Below, one piece after another: positions 1 through 11,195 of a DNA stretch of 64,000 bases. The notes under the pieces are model-generated. The model was not told the origin of the DNA. It saw only the letters and a list, made by a program, of their open reading frames with translations, and ran no database searches. A program made the translations under genes and the position numbers. The DNA comes from Diadema setosum (Eukaryota > Echinodermata > Echinoidea > Diadematoida > Diadematidae). The stretch is from contig NC_092706.1 in NCBI RefSeq assembly GCF_964275005.1, positions 8,861,644 through 8,925,643 of the forward strand, given 5' to 3'. The stretch's first letter is position 1, and each line of letters begins with the position of its first letter.

Positions 1-99
1 GAAAAATAATGGCAAACAACAACAAACACATTAATACCAGATAAAGAATACAATTGTTGTGAACATTATAGATTGATATTATAGTCCTCAAGGTGAGAG

Positions 100-430
100 G
101 AACAGATACGTTTAAGTTTGGGTTTGAATGTTTCCGTAGCTGACAGTTGCCTTATTCAAATGAATAGGCAACTGATTTCACAATTTTGGTCCCAAATGGA
201 GAAAACACGATCAACCCATTCATGTTTTACTCTGAGGTGTTTGGAGTAACAATGCATCTGATGATGAACGTAGACTTCGTGTCGGATTGTATTTGGGAAT
301 AGAGTCACGTAGGTATGACGGGGGAAAAGAATGAACTGAATGATGTACTAATAATAGGATCTTGAAAATAATCCTTTGTTCTACAGGTAGCCAATGTAAA
401 GAACAGAGAATTGGTGATGGAGTCAATCTT
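100..430 (-). mobile_element. LINE 3' fragment (C-terminal part of ORF2)
   Basis: Read on the minus strand, the segment encodes the tail typical of CR1/L2/jockey-group non-LTR retrotransposon ORF2 proteins. It has LHWLPVEQRIIFKILLL, then SYLRDSIPKYNPTRSLRSSS, then after decay a piece like VFSIWDQN (family form: AFSIWGPKLWN) and a short ending. Only the region after the reverse transcriptase is present, so this is a 5'-truncated dead copy. The frame is open for 68 codons and then degenerates. The clade assignment is approximate. Confidence 0.7.
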
Positions 431-1810
431 ATTAGTAAAAGTTAACATTCTTTTGTTTTGTAACCGTTTAAGTTTTGTGACACTTTTTTTGTACTCGTGT
501 TATATCAGTGTATTTAATGTAAGCCTGGAAAAGTTGGTCAAAATTCCTCCCCAGTTAGAAGAATCTAACACAAACTTTCAACACAATTCTTATCATCTTT
601 CTACACCTTTACTTCAAACACAAGAAAATACACACAGACACATGCAAAAATCATGTTTTCCATTTTACCAATATTTCTAATAGTTATGCAGAATATTTGC
701 AAGTATGCTTTGTGGCGTTATGCAGAACGTTTGTTTATCCGAGAGTGATATAAGTTTTGCTTTTGTTAATCCGAAGAAGAAGAAGAAGAAGAAGAAGAAG
801 AAGAATGCGTAATTACCAACATTATTTCGTTTTCTAATTATTAAACGAGACATCGGAATATTATATTATAAGTTCATTGCTCGATACATTGTATCAGTAT
901 GCCTGGATCTGTCTGCCTAAATCCTGTACTAGATTTTTTTTTTCCAAATGCAAATGTCCCAACAACATGATTAAAGGATTTACCACCAAAAATTAATTTA
1001 AACATTAAAAGGACCAAAGTCAGCAAAGGGTCATGGGAAGAATGCGATGAGAGACTTTTAACACTTTTTTTTTAACATGTTAAAGTCATCATTATGGAAC
1101 AAGAGCAACATGTAAATTTCTTCAGTCATCACACATTGAAGTTCTGTGTGTGGGGTGGTGGGGAGTGTTTATCGTTTCCTGTTCTACTACCAGCAGTGTC
1201 TTATGCACTGTCACATCGTAAATGTCAAGTTTGGAAATAACCAAACGCTGCTGAAAGAGGGCGCTGTAGTTGTGCAAACGGTGGCCTTTCATGTTTTTGT
1301 TAGCATACTTCTTTAATACTAGAGAACTGAAAAATAAATCTCTCTGTTCTTTTTAATGAAAATTACTCATAACCTTTACTTGTTGCAAACATGTGTTCTA
1401 GTATCATTCTAATTGCCTTTTTAAGAAGATAAGTGAACTGTTCTCTTATTACGCAAGAAAAAAATGTAGAAAAAAACATGTTGAACGGCCTTATATATTT
1501 CGTTTGTGTATCTGTGCCCTGTGACGTCACTCATTATTGTGGTGTGTTTTTATCCAGCGATGTAGTGGATTTGACGAAATCTTAGCTGAACTCGCATAAC
1601 TTAGAACAGATAATCCGATTTTTCTGAATTTTTGTATTCACGGAATTTACATTATCATTATTATCATAATATTAGTTTGGGTAAATATCTCTCTTAATGA
1701 TATTATTATGTCTATGACAGAGTAATGGGCCACTGTGAACGGATTAATCTGATCTTGATTGAAAAACGATGTTATCATAAATACAATGTCATGACTACAG
1801 TACATGCACA
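431..1810. other. Spacer without recognised gene
   Basis: AT-rich spacer with no convincing open frame. It contains a GAA trinucleotide tract (about 772-803) and poly-T runs. A stretch near 1245-1275 contains GAAAGAGGGCGCT, and a related segment recurs near 18290-18320. Near 700-780 there are short pieces resembling the TTCGTTATTCCGAAGG repeat family described at 46686-46951. Confidence 0.5.
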
Positions 1811-1814
1811 GTAA

Positions 1815-1858
1815 GCACACGCACAGACACACACAGACACACACACACACACACACGT
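1815..1858. repeat. (CA)n microsatellite
   Basis: Run of CA dinucleotides with a few interruptions. Confidence 0.9.
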
Positions 1859-1871
1859 GTATAATTAATTA

Positions 1872-2215
1872 TGTTACCGTGCGTCACAAAAGCAACAAAA
1901 AGTCGCACAACTTGATGAAGTCAAGTTTGAGTTTTCCACATTTTCTGAAAGAGCTATTCTTCTTATACATCATTCATTAGTTTGGGATCATAAAGTGAAT
2001 GGGAAAGTGTGTTTTCTGCTGTTTTTCTACAACCTTTTTTTTTTTTTTTAGAGAGAGAGAGAAGTGTGATGAGATATGTCTTTGAGGCCCCTTTTCATTT
2101 CTTGAAAATACTCTGCACACGCTTCACTTTCAAGTAAAATAACCTTTGAAAGGATAAAATACTGCTTGAAAGTTTACATTAATCATGGACAAAAATATAT
2201 TTGCTAATAGAATAT
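1872..2215. mobile_element. MITE-like repeat, relative of 55308-56014
   Basis: The segment aligns by eye with the repeat starting at 55308. It shares a CACAAAA-CAAC start, a block with TTTCTGAAAGAG.TATTCTTCTT, a TTTGGGATCAT.AA block, a block with AGGCCCCTTTTCA, and an ending with ATGGA.AAAA.TTTG.TAATAG. Only one end is clearly kept here, so the boundaries are approximate. Confidence 0.45.
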
Positions 2216-2471
2216 GCTTAATTTCATGTATGTACAATATATCTTAACAAAGGGCAGGGAGTCAGAAAATCTGTGTGTTCTTAAAATGATCTGTTGGTAT
2301 CGACAGCAAGACAGCATGATTCATGCCCATTTCAAGAGTTCTGTTCTATCATTTGACCAACACGTGGACTACGAATCACTTTAAACACAAACTATATTTT
2401 TATTTTGTATATACATATATATATACATATATGGTGTACGTATAAATCTATCTATATCTATCTATCTGTCT

Positions 2472-2472
2472 G

Positions 2473-2503
<31 letters not shown>

Positions 2504-2545
2504 ACACAAACACACACACACGCACACCGCGCGTGTGTGTGTGTA
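2472..2545. repeat. (AT)n plus self-complementary CA/TG tract
   Basis: An AT run is followed by a CA run that turns directly into a TG run through CGCGCG. The second part can therefore fold back on itself as a hairpin. Confidence 0.8.
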
Positions 2546-2872
2546 TTTGAGTGTGGTTCAATAAATAATGCATGTTCCACCTTTGTTATTTCCAATTTTC
2601 CAGGGAGGTAGAACCTACGCTGTGTATTCAGTTTTATTTCGAAAAAATGTTGGTATAACATAGAGATTACAAAATTAAATACCTGATAATTATCAGTTGT
2701 AATTTTTTCATATAGATGATTTATTTATTTTAGAAAGAATATTATGTAGAAATAAAATCGAATCGAATCGAAAACGTTATCACGTAGGCTAGTGCTTAAG
2801 TGTGACTGTTTACATAATTACAAAAAAGGCAGTCAGGGCTTTCCGGCAATTTTTTGAGTGAGATATATACAT

Positions 2873-2875
<3 letters not shown>

Positions 2876-2945
<70 letters not shown>

Positions 2946-2960
2946 GTATATATATACATA
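2876..2960. repeat. Long (AT)n microsatellite
   Basis: Nearly pure TA repeat of about 65 bp followed by imperfect copies. Apparent open frames across it encode only alternating Ile-Tyr and are not genes. Confidence 0.95.
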
Positions 2961-2984
2961 TTCTTCTTTTCACTGCCCGTGCTG

Positions 2985-3910
2985 TCTTCATTCTGTTTTG
3001 AAAGCCAGATAGGCTCCAACATTACACAAGACATAGGAAACAAAGGTGAACGATACGTCTTTACATACGATCTTCCTGAAGTAATCGCAAGTCGTTTCTT
3101 CTTCTTCTTCTTTTGATAAATGCTTCTTTAGGTTGAAAAAGATAATCAAACAAAAAGATAAGCAAGTATTCCAAGAATATCAATCCAAATGACATTGGAA
3201 AAAAGAAAACATAAATATGAAAGCAAAGGAGATGACTCTACGCTACTCGAAATGAAGAAAACAAACAAACCCAAAACCCCAAACAAGAATAAGCAGGGGT
3301 AAATATACTGCCAAAATATCAAGAAAGATAAAATCAATACAGAGCAGTGGTAACTAATAAGAGAGAGTTGTATAGTTTTCCGCGTATCTTCGAGAGACAG
3401 GGGGAGGGGGCGGGGAGAAAAAAAAAACGAGAGAGAGAGAGAAAAAGAGAAAGACAGACTGATAGACAGCGATGGAATTTTAATGCACCCAGCAACTCTA
3501 TTATTCCACTGATCTTTTCGCGAGAAAGAGTAAATTTGAAATCATCGATTTCCTCGAAAAGAGATTATGTTGCACATCCAATAGCGCTGAGTACTGCAAT
3601 TCATGCATGGTTTAATGACCATTATAGATGACATATTGTCGCGTAAGAGTATCAAAAGCGCGACGTTGGTGAGTTTCTTTGTAATTTTCATCTGAGAATA
3701 TCTTTTTTGAATTCCCTGTAAAATAGTGAAACTTTCTGTATGACATGAGGAATAAAAAAAATAAAAAAAAAATGAGTGAGGTTGACTTTGACCTCAATGA
3801 AACCTGCCTTGGAGACGGTTAGATCATAGATTCCTTTCAACTTTTTCTGACTTGTAGAATTCAGTTGTATTACACTCACAGTACACTCATCAAACACTCC
3901 ATAGCGATAC
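2985..3910 (+). promoter_or_regulatory. Conserved upstream region of GPCR copy 1
   Basis: Several blocks recur in order in front of the other three receptor genes. They are: GCTCCAACATTACAC near 3011 (copies 1 and 2, variant in 3); a TTC-rich tract and AGCAGGGGTA-A block (3100-3360); a GA tract (3429-3453); a block with CACATCCA.TAGCGCTG and CTGCAATTCATG (about 3570-3610); and GATTCC.TTCAAC (about 3829-3842). Such ordered non-coding conservation suggests shared cis-regulation or a recent common duplication. The sequence alone does not decide which. Confidence 0.6.
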
Positions 3911-3919
3911 GAGTTTTTA

Positions 3920-3953
3920 TATAAAAGTAGTGACGAAGTTTGCCGAACTTCCA
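3920..3953 (+). promoter_or_regulatory. Core promoter of GPCR copy 1 (TATA box, initiator)
   Basis: TATAAAAG at 3920-3927, with CCA at 3951-3953 occupying the place of the initiator CA. The distance from the first T of the box to the initiator A is 33 bp. The same spacing is seen in all four copies, which strongly supports a real TATA promoter and a predicted start near 3953. Confidence 0.75.
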
Positions 3954-4004
3954 CAACGTCTTTTTTGACGCTCTCTGGGAGCCCAACCTGATATTGTTCA
4001 CGAG
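3953..4004 (+). other. Untranslated first exon of GPCR copy 1
   Basis: A stretch of 52 nt between the predicted start site and a consensus donor (GAG|GTAAGT at 4005). It contains no ATG. The intron would run to an acceptor at 4937 (or 4925, which has the better pyrimidine tract). Copy 2 has a matching 52-nt exon. Confidence 0.65.
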
Positions 4005-4986
4005 GTAAGTCAAATGCTTGTGCATGTATGCTGTATTGGTGTTGAAATAAATCAAGCACCCATTTGAATTCTTTCTAAAACAACACACAGCTAACATCGT
4101 TTGCATGCATTTTTATTTCACAGTATGGAGGTAATGTCACATTATAACCAGACAAGTCCTTTATTTTCTTCCTTTTGTTTCTAGTTGCCGTTATATTCGA
4201 CTATCTTGCAATATCTCCCGGTAGTGGTTTCCAAGTTATAGTATAGATAATTGAATACCAGGAAACCAATGAGAATCTAAATCACACACATAGTGGATTT
4301 TTGTTTTCTTTTCAGGGAAGACAAGCTCCAAATGTTAATTACTCCAACACGAAACTTCGGGTGACCATATTCGTATAATGTTACAGACAAATTATAAGGA
4401 AGCGCGTACATATGATTTTCTATCCAAATGTTCTATCTTAACCTTTCAGCAGAAGCGAAAAATCAGTGTGGCATATTTTCCTTTGAACAACAGCAAGGCT
4501 GCTCAAGCAATGAGATTAGATAATTTCGTCTCTATCAAATTACTCTGTAATCAGTTTTGGAAAATACCACCACTTTGTCCTAGACTTTGTCTCAGCTCGA
4601 TAAAAGTAACGATGTTTTAAAGCAACGAAAATGGGAGAACTGGCATTTCTGAATAATTAAGATAACTCGAATGTTCTACCTTTTTGGCAGAAAATGGAAA
4701 GTGTTTTGAAAACACAAATTTATAAATGCAGAATGTTGGTCACGTATGACTGCCGTAATTATGAACATACGCATCATAATGAAATAACTGATTCAGAATA
4801 TTAAAAAAAAAAAGTTTTTGAATTCATGATATTCTCATGGATTTTTGTGATGTTAATTCAATCTTAAAGACATAGCATGATCAGACATAATTCTGATTTG
4901 TCTTGTCTTGTATTTTCTGTTGTAGTGACAAGAGTAGAGTACAAGGAAATAACTTTCATCTCTTAATCACTGCGACGTGCACCGGA

Positions 4987-6081
4987 ATGTCGGCTAAAAT
5001 TCACTCAGACCTGGTGTCCACCGAAATGCCTACAGCCTCTGCTGAATCAGCTGCCGATGAGGAATATAGCTATTTTTCGTTTGCGCCTGGGCAAGACCTG
5101 ATCACTTGGTCTTGGGGAGTCAGGGCGTGGTCTTGGTATGTGATCTGTGAGCTTGTCATTGCAATTCTTGGGATCACTGGTAACGCTCTCGTTATCACTG
5201 TGGTGTTCGGCCGTCGCTCGAAAAGTCGTTCAACGGATATCCTTGTGGGGAATCTGGCGATAGCTGATTTTGTCACTTCGATCCTCTTGATTCCGTATCC
5301 AAAATTGAACTCTATTCCCAATTCATGGACGGGCGCATTCTTCTGTAAAGTCGTAGAAGGTGATTACTTGATGTGGACCACGGTCACGGCGTCGATCTAC
5401 AGCCTGGTGGCAGTGTCCCTTGATCGCTTTTTTGCTGTCGTTTATCCGATCCATTTTAGACGCTTCGCCAATCGTCGACTCGTGAATCTCATCGTTTGTC
5501 TTATTTGGGCTGGATCATGTGTTTTAATGGTACGAATCCTCTTGACTAATACTACGGACGTGATGGTGGGAAAGTGCGTCTATCAGGCACCGCCGAGGAA
5601 CCTGGAAATTGTCTACGGGATCTATGTTTTCGTCGTCCAGTTCGCTCTCCCGACCGTCCTTATGCTTGCGACACAGATAGCCATTGCGCGCTCACTCCGA
5701 CGGGAGGCCGCTCGCTTCGCGTCGAATGAGTCCACGGCATCGTTCCACAATATCGCCCGATCTCGAGTCCTCACGCTAACATTTACGGTTGTACTTATCT
5801 ACGTCATCTGCTGGGCTCCAGACCAAATAGCGTATTTTTCTTTCAACCTTGGGATCATCTCTCCTTCCTTTGTGCGCAGTCCCTTCTCACGCGTAACCAC
5901 CGCACTCGCCATTTGTAACTCCTGCGTGAACCCCATACTCTATACCCTTCGTCACCCGCAATTCCGTGAAGCTCTCAAGGACTTTTTGAGAAATAAGAGC
6001 AAAAGAAATACACCAATATTTGAGGACTTGGAAATACCCTCCCGGTCCGAGAAAATTCACGAAAGCATCTGCAAAGCGTAA
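4987..6081 (+). CDS. Class A (rhodopsin-type) GPCR, tandem copy 1
   Basis: Seven-transmembrane receptor of 364 residues in one coding exon, expected at the plasma membrane and coupled to G proteins. Family marks: GN at 65-66 (TM1), LAIAD with D94 (TM2), C120 and C197 for the extracellular disulfide, DRF at 146-148 in place of DRY, CWAP at 275-278 (TM6), NPILY at 315-319 (TM7), then a basic tail. The only extracellular N-glycosylation site is NTT at 188-190 in loop 2. The N-terminus is acidic with DEEYSYF, a possible tyrosine-sulfation site. The frame is open upstream to 4903 but without ATG and through the splice acceptor, so the start is set at 4987. The first ATG kept by copies 3 and 4 is ATC here (4966). 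The overall look is of a peptide-type receptor; the ligand is unknown. Confidence 0.93.
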   Translation: MSAKIHSDLVSTEMPTASAESAADEEYSYFSFAPGQDLITWSWGVRAWSWYVICELVIAILGITGNALVITVVFGRRSKSRSTDILVGNLAIADFVTSILLIPYPKLNSIPNSWTGAFFCKVVEGDYLMWTTVTASIYSLVAVSLDRFFAVVYPIHFRRFANRRLVNLIVCLIWAGSCVLMVRILLTNTTDVMVGKCVYQAPPRNLEIVYGIYVFVVQFALPTVLMLATQIAIARSLRREAARFASNESTASFHNIARSRVLTLTFTVVLIYVICWAPDQIAYFSFNLGIISPSFVRSPFSRVTTALAICNSCVNPILYTLRHPQFREALKDFLRNKSKRNTPIFEDLEIPSRSEKIHESICKA

Positions 6082-6429
6082 CTCTTTGTTTGTCATGCTC
6101 GCAAAAACGCAGTCAATTTTACAGCATGCAAAGTACACGTAGACAAAACGGCAGACACCTATGGACACTTAAGTAATAATAAGTATTACGGAGGATTTAA
6201 TTGACCAGATGGTTCTGTGAGCTATTTCTCTTTCCTTTTTATTGTCTTTTGTTCGTTTGTTTGCTTTACTTTTCGGCGGCACAGGCAATGCCTTAAACAG
6301 CAACATCTTTGAGGACATGAGAATTTATTTTAAACATGCTTTATAGTTTGTGGCTGCAATGGATTATTACCATCATAGGACAAAATACGTCAGACATCAA
6401 TTACTAGCCATCACAAAACCCCGAACGAG
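6082..6429. other. 3' flank of GPCR copy 1
   Basis: Presumed 3' UTR and spacer. I see no AATAAA signal close to the stop and no other gene. Confidence 0.4.
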
Positions 6430-6441
6430 GATACGGACAAG

Positions 6442-6790
6442 ATGGTCATGGATCTAGCAACAGAGAAACTTGGTGCTGAACTCAGCTTCGGTGACATCGA
6501 CCGGTCCCATCGTCTTCGGGCCATTCACTCTGAGGGAACACACGGTCCGAACCCCGTCAAAATCTCGTCAAATTCACCTAATACAACACTAGAGACAATG
6601 CTTACCGAGCACGCTGCAACCTCAAGAAAGATCGGCAGATCCTGTTCAACAAAGCACGCAGCAGCCGAAGCTTACAGTGTAAAAAAAAAAAAAGCATGGA
6701 CAAGGTTAGTGATGTCAAGATCACGGCATTGACCACTGACAACAAAAAGGTGAGAATCAACACAGAGCGTGACCTGGAAAGAGTGTGATC
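6442..6790 (+). pseudogene. LINE ORF1-like remnant (L1 ORF1p / transposase_22 type)
   Basis: Carries LGAELSFGDIDRSHRL, then after frame changes RARCNLKKDRQILFNKAR and, near 6730-6785, TTDNKKVRINTERDLERV. This matches the RNA-binding module and C-terminal end of L1-type ORF1 proteins (DI.RSHR, then a KI.TERDL-like end). The frame is broken in several places. Confidence 0.6.
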
Positions 6791-7379
6791 CTCTGTCTCC
6801 ACGAACTTTCTCGACAATGTGCGACCACGACAAAGTCACCCATATTATTCGCGCATCGACTGTTCAAAGCCTGTCAAATCAAACAGCAAAACTATTATCT
6901 GTATTGCTTGTCATAATTGGATCCCATTTTGTCATTTCCTTAACGAAGCAAGCACTTCTTTTACTCAGACGCTAATTGGATGTGCAACAGATGTATGTTT
7001 TCATGTATGCTACATTTGAATGATAGAATAGTTGAGTCAAATGAGCCCATGCAAACAAGACTGTGTATGCTAACTTGCTCACTTCATTATGTTAAACTGT
7101 GAAGCAATTTTTTAAAGTTTGAATTTTTTCCGTGCTCTGAAAATAACCCATTTCAATGTTTGTTTTCTTTTGAAGAATGTTAAAGAAGTATAAAAGAGCT
7201 TACTCACCTGGTATACCAGCTTGATGTGTTTTGCTTTGTGTGAAACTATGTTTTGAACGAATACATTTCTGATGTTGAATTATAGTAACTGGTTACAAGA
7301 AAGTACGCCGCGATAGAAATCAACTAGACGAAGGGATAATACTCTGAACGTGAGTCACTGTCATATTCAGTAATGACTA

Positions 7380-8130
7380 CAATTAATGATATGGAACTTG
7401 TGTGTAGGCCTATTAACCTCAGAGGCTAGAAGCCTCTATCCACCTTAGTATGATCAAGACTCTTTAATGCTCACATGAATTGTTTTGAATTCGAGAATGC
7501 ACTGAGTACGTATGCAGATTCCACTTATTTCATTTTAGTCGGTGATGTGAATTGTGACACAGGTAAATTATTCCACCAAAACCAAACGAGGAAACTTTTA
7601 GAGATTGTATCTGATTATGGACTAAAACAATATGGCCCGAATTCACGAAGGTGGTACAAATGAAACCATGGTTTAAACCATGGACAAAAACCATGGAGCG
7701 CCAAGTGTCGCATGGAATATTTCGTTAAGAAATATATCATTTCGTCGACAAAATGACCGTTTCGTCAGCACGTTAACAAAATCATCATTTCGTGGACGAA
7801 ATGTTCATTTAGCTACAAAATGTTGTCATTCCGTTACAAAATAATCATTTCATCGACGAAATGACTGATTTCGTAACGAAATATTCCATGCGACGCTTGG
7901 CGCTCCATGGTTTTTGTCCATGGTTCAAACCATGGTTTCATTTGTACCATCTTCGTGAATTCGGGCCTTTGTGTCTAAACCCATTAGAGTCACGCCGTTT
8001 TTAGCCATGACAATCGATGTATTGTTCTCGCCAAACCACGAACTTGTACAAAGTGTTATGTAGCACCACTCTCACTTAGTGACCATTACATTGTAGTGGC
8101 ATTAATTGGCAAAGTAAAAAACCTCTACCT
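7380..8130 (+). pseudogene. LINE endonuclease remnant, split by a MITE
   Basis: Shows FILVGDVNCDTGKL and KLLEIVSDYGLKQY before the insertion. After it come a TRVT-like piece (normally PTRVT), then DVLFSPNHELVQS and SLSDHYIVVALI. These are the GD.N, TR.T and SDH motifs of the apurinic-type endonuclease of non-LTR elements. The 334-bp element at 7634-7967 interrupts it. Confidence 0.75.
7634..7967. mobile_element. MITE with ~105-bp terminal inverted repeats
   Basis: Both ends read GGCCCGAATTCACGAAG inward, and the inverted repeat goes on for about 100 bp with few mismatches, including repeated CCATGG motifs. The centre consists of repeated ATTTCGT/ACGAAAT words. It sits inside the endonuclease of the dead LINE, so it is younger than that insertion. 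No clear target duplication is visible, so the superfamily is undecided. Confidence 0.8.
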
Positions 8131-8275
8131 CAAATAATAAGTATGTAAATTCTCAAAATTTGAAGAATCTGAAATTTGTGGAATTCTGTGATAAATTACG
8201 AAAATAATCCTGGGATGATGTATTCAAGCACGCGAAACTAACGCGGCATATTATGACATTTATATAAATAATTAT

Positions 8276-8470
8276 ATGAAAATATTAGATGGATATTCCC
8301 CTTTGAAACGCAGAAGAGTTAAACAGAAATCTTCACCATGGATTAATGCTAACATAAAGTTACTTATGACTGAAAGGGACAGAATCAAGAAGAAAGCAAT
8401 GAAATCAAAGCAGGCCTCCGACCGAAATGATCAAAAGAAACTGAGAAATTGTGTAACTTCGTTGATATAA
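8276..8470 (+). pseudogene. LINE linker between endonuclease and RT
   Basis: Encodes SPWINANIKLLMTERDRIKKKA and DRNDQKKLRNCVTSLI, matching the PWIT..IK.LM.ERD..KKKA...KLRN.V linker typical of CR1/L2/jockey-type ORF2. It ends in the left arm of the palindrome at 8439-8501. Confidence 0.7.
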
Positions 8471-8501
8471 TATATCAACGAAGTTACACAATTTCTCAGT
8501 T
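8439..8501. repeat. Perfect 31-bp palindrome with 1-nt spacer
   Basis: The arms 8439-8469 and 8471-8501 are exact reverse complements around a single A at 8470. The right arm is not expected LINE sequence; it is an inverted copy of the LINE linker just before it. Confidence 0.9.
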
Positions 8502-8849
8502 TTCTCAGTTTCTCAATTATAAAACCAAGAGGAAATAATTACTGAAAACATTGTGAATAGTAAAGGTACATGACTCTACCAAACTTTGGAAGTTGCTTCA
8601 TGTGTTATTATCCAAGAAAAATGTAACCAGTTGCGTTAAATTTGAAGAAAAATTATATTCGTGAATATAAGGATGTAGCAAATATTATGAACAATAATTT
8701 TGTTTTGTTGATGTTCCTAAAGGAATTTACCTGGCTTATTCAGAGAAAAATACATATGGAAGCTGTGTTCGATACATCGACAGGATGCGTTACTTCCAAC
8801 TTCTGATTTCATCCTGTTACTGAATGTGAAATAATGAGATGTTTTGATT

Positions 8850-9760
8850 CAGTCCCAAGAAATAAGACAGCAGGTATTGACAATTTTCCGATATGTGTCT
8901 TGAAAGATACATTGCCTCATATTATCATACAACTCTGTCATGTGCTTGATTTATCTTTCTAATAGCCAAAGGTAAATTTCCAAGTGTCTGAAAATTAGCG
9001 TGTGTTGCACCAAATCAAAACATAAAGGCGGAGACACGACGGATCCTCTGAATTATCCACTAATATCGGTCCTCCCTGTTCTGTTAAAGGTGTTGAATCA
9101 GGTATATAAGTATTTTACTTCGGCCAATAATCAGTTGATTTTAGTACAAATGTTTCGACACTCCTTGTCCTCACTATATACAATCAATGAAAATAAACGT
9201 GAAGCTCTTGATAAAGGCCGCATTCTTGGCTATGTTACTCTTGACTTGAAAAAAAAAAAAGCATTATTGTATATTGATGTCATACCACACAATATCATGA
9301 TTATTGAAAAAACTGCAGAAATATGATATGCATGAACAAAGCGTTGCTAATTGGTTCAAAGATTACTTGTCGCTGTTAGAAAGCAAGTTACAGTCAACAA
9401 TGGAAACATGTCAGAACCACGTCATGTTTCATGCGGTGTGCCCCAGGAAAGCTGCATCTTGGGCCGCCTTTGTTTATTATCACTATACATGTAAATGACA
9501 CTGTTGAAATAGTGCGACATTGCACTCATGGTATTTGCCTTTATCATTCCTCACTTAATGCACCTGAATTGGAAAAATGTGTCAACAACAACATGAAATC
9601 ACTATCAAAATGGCTCAAATCTAATGGAGTTAACATAATGAGGAAAAGTATGATTCGCTGATAATCGCGCCAATGCGGAAAAGACATCAACTTGATACCG
9701 TTCAAATCAAGATAAATTATTCTCTTGTGAATCAAATTAACACATGCAAGTATTTGGGTT
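8850..9760 (+). pseudogene. LINE reverse transcriptase remnant
   Basis: Pieces in several frames: NKTAGIDNFPICVLKD; GKFPSV then KGGDTTDPLNYPLISVLPVL; ALDKGRILGYVTLDLKK; VANWFKDYLS; CAPGKLHLGPPLFIITI (family form GVPQGSILGPLLFII); LSKWLKSNGV. The YADD block is degraded. Not functional. Confidence 0.75.
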
Positions 9761-10200
9761 TGACCCTGATTTAAACGTTAACGTGGAGCATTCATGAAGC
9801 GTGTGTCTGTATGTCCGAGGTAAATTTATTGTCCTTCGCTATTCATATTGTCTGAAAAGAATACGACCATTTATCTCACAAGATACTGCCAAGGTTTAAT
9901 TCAGCCGCAAGTGGATTACTACGTGAATTACTGCTCCATTATTTGGATGAACGCAGGGAAGACTACAAACTACTTTCCAGATGCCCATTACACAGCTCAA
10001 GGGATATAGAGACCGGGCATTTTCCTTTATGTTAGCTCCGCGCGGTCTCTCTTATGCACGAAACTCTTTTCCATCATTTCTCCGTGAAATTGACAAACTA
10101 GCGCACTTCAAAGCCTCACTCAAGACTCACCAAGCATTCAATTCCTAACTCTCTTGGAGGAATCTGCGCCTTTGGAAGTTTTTAAAACAGATAAATGGCG

Positions 10201-11156
10201 CCATACAAATGCTGTAGATCATCACCATCAACATCATATGTTTGTGTTTGATCATATCGATTACGTTACGAATTAGAAATCGGAAGAGCTCTGTTGCATT
10301 CAGTACGAGGTTTTGTTTTATTTTATTTTCGTTCTATCTTTTGAAAGCCCCACAAGCTCCAACATTACACAATATATTTACAAAAGACACTTGAACGATT
10401 CATCTGTCTATTTCACATGCGATCAATCTTGAATAATTATCTCCCCTCCCCCTTTTTTTCTCCTTCTTCATATCATGACTGCTTCTTTAAAGTTTGGTAA
10501 AGAAACAAGTATTCAAGAGGACAATGCGAAATCATAAATTGACCATGATCTGGCATACAAAGCTATAAAACTATTCATCTGCAACTGGGTGAGAAAATGT
10601 GTCTTAATTGCCTTGCTGATTTGATCCATAACTTCGTTTAAGCCTTGATGAAAGCAGTCAAGCCTTCTGTACCATTTTCCTCTTTCCTCTATCCTATCTC
10701 TACGCAAGTCATTCCTCCCTTCTATTTTTCTAGAATTACATGTATTATGCATAAGAGCTGCAAGCAAAACAAGCTACGCAGTCCTGTAGTCTTTCTGTAT
10801 TATTCACAGTATCGCGATACATTTTGTGACACATTGTAAACCCAGTCAAGGCAAAAATATTTGTATGCAACTTATGTATAGGCTGTATATAAAATCAGGG
10901 AGGTGAGAGGATTGAATATATGTATATATCTATATATATATATCTATCTATCTATATATATATATATATATATCATAAACATAAGTTGCCAAGATACAAA
11001 TAATAACGACAAAAGCCTATAAGTCTTCTTAGTTCCGACTTACTTTGATAAAGGTCTCTGACCGAAACGTCAGTCCAATTTTTTGGCTCTTGCGGCGATT
11101 TTACTCTTGATATCTATTTACTACACACCGACGTAGAACTTTCATATTTTGATTAT

Positions 11157-11195
<39 letters not shown>

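Larger units (their letters stand above)
6430..10200 (+). mobile_element. Decayed LINE (CR1/L2/jockey-like) with nested MITE
   Basis: A plus-strand series of pieces in the order of a non-LTR retrotransposon: ORF1-like (6442-6790), a possible Cys/His finger (about 6860-6960), endonuclease (about 7380-8130), linker (8276-8470), reverse transcriptase (about 8850-9760) and ORF2 tail (to about 10145). It closes with GGCGCCATACAAATGCTG near 10197, a motif like those in LINE 3' ends. Many stops and frame changes and an internal deletion near 9960-10020 show it is long dead. It fills most of the spacer between receptor copies 1 and 2. Whether the ORF1 piece belongs to the same insertion is an inference. 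Confidence 0.75.

Noticed and set aside
2810-3043. Short frames across AT, CA and GA microsatellites (also near 27111-27736, 30319-30573, 53683-53963, 57913-58284)
   Set aside because: Repetitive Ile-Tyr, Val-Cys, Thr-His or Arg-Glu translation products caused by simple repeats.
4903-4986. N-terminal extension of GPCR copy 1 (open frame from 4903)
   Set aside because: It begins with TTG, not ATG, and runs through the predicted intron end, and the other copies have no equivalent protein sequence.
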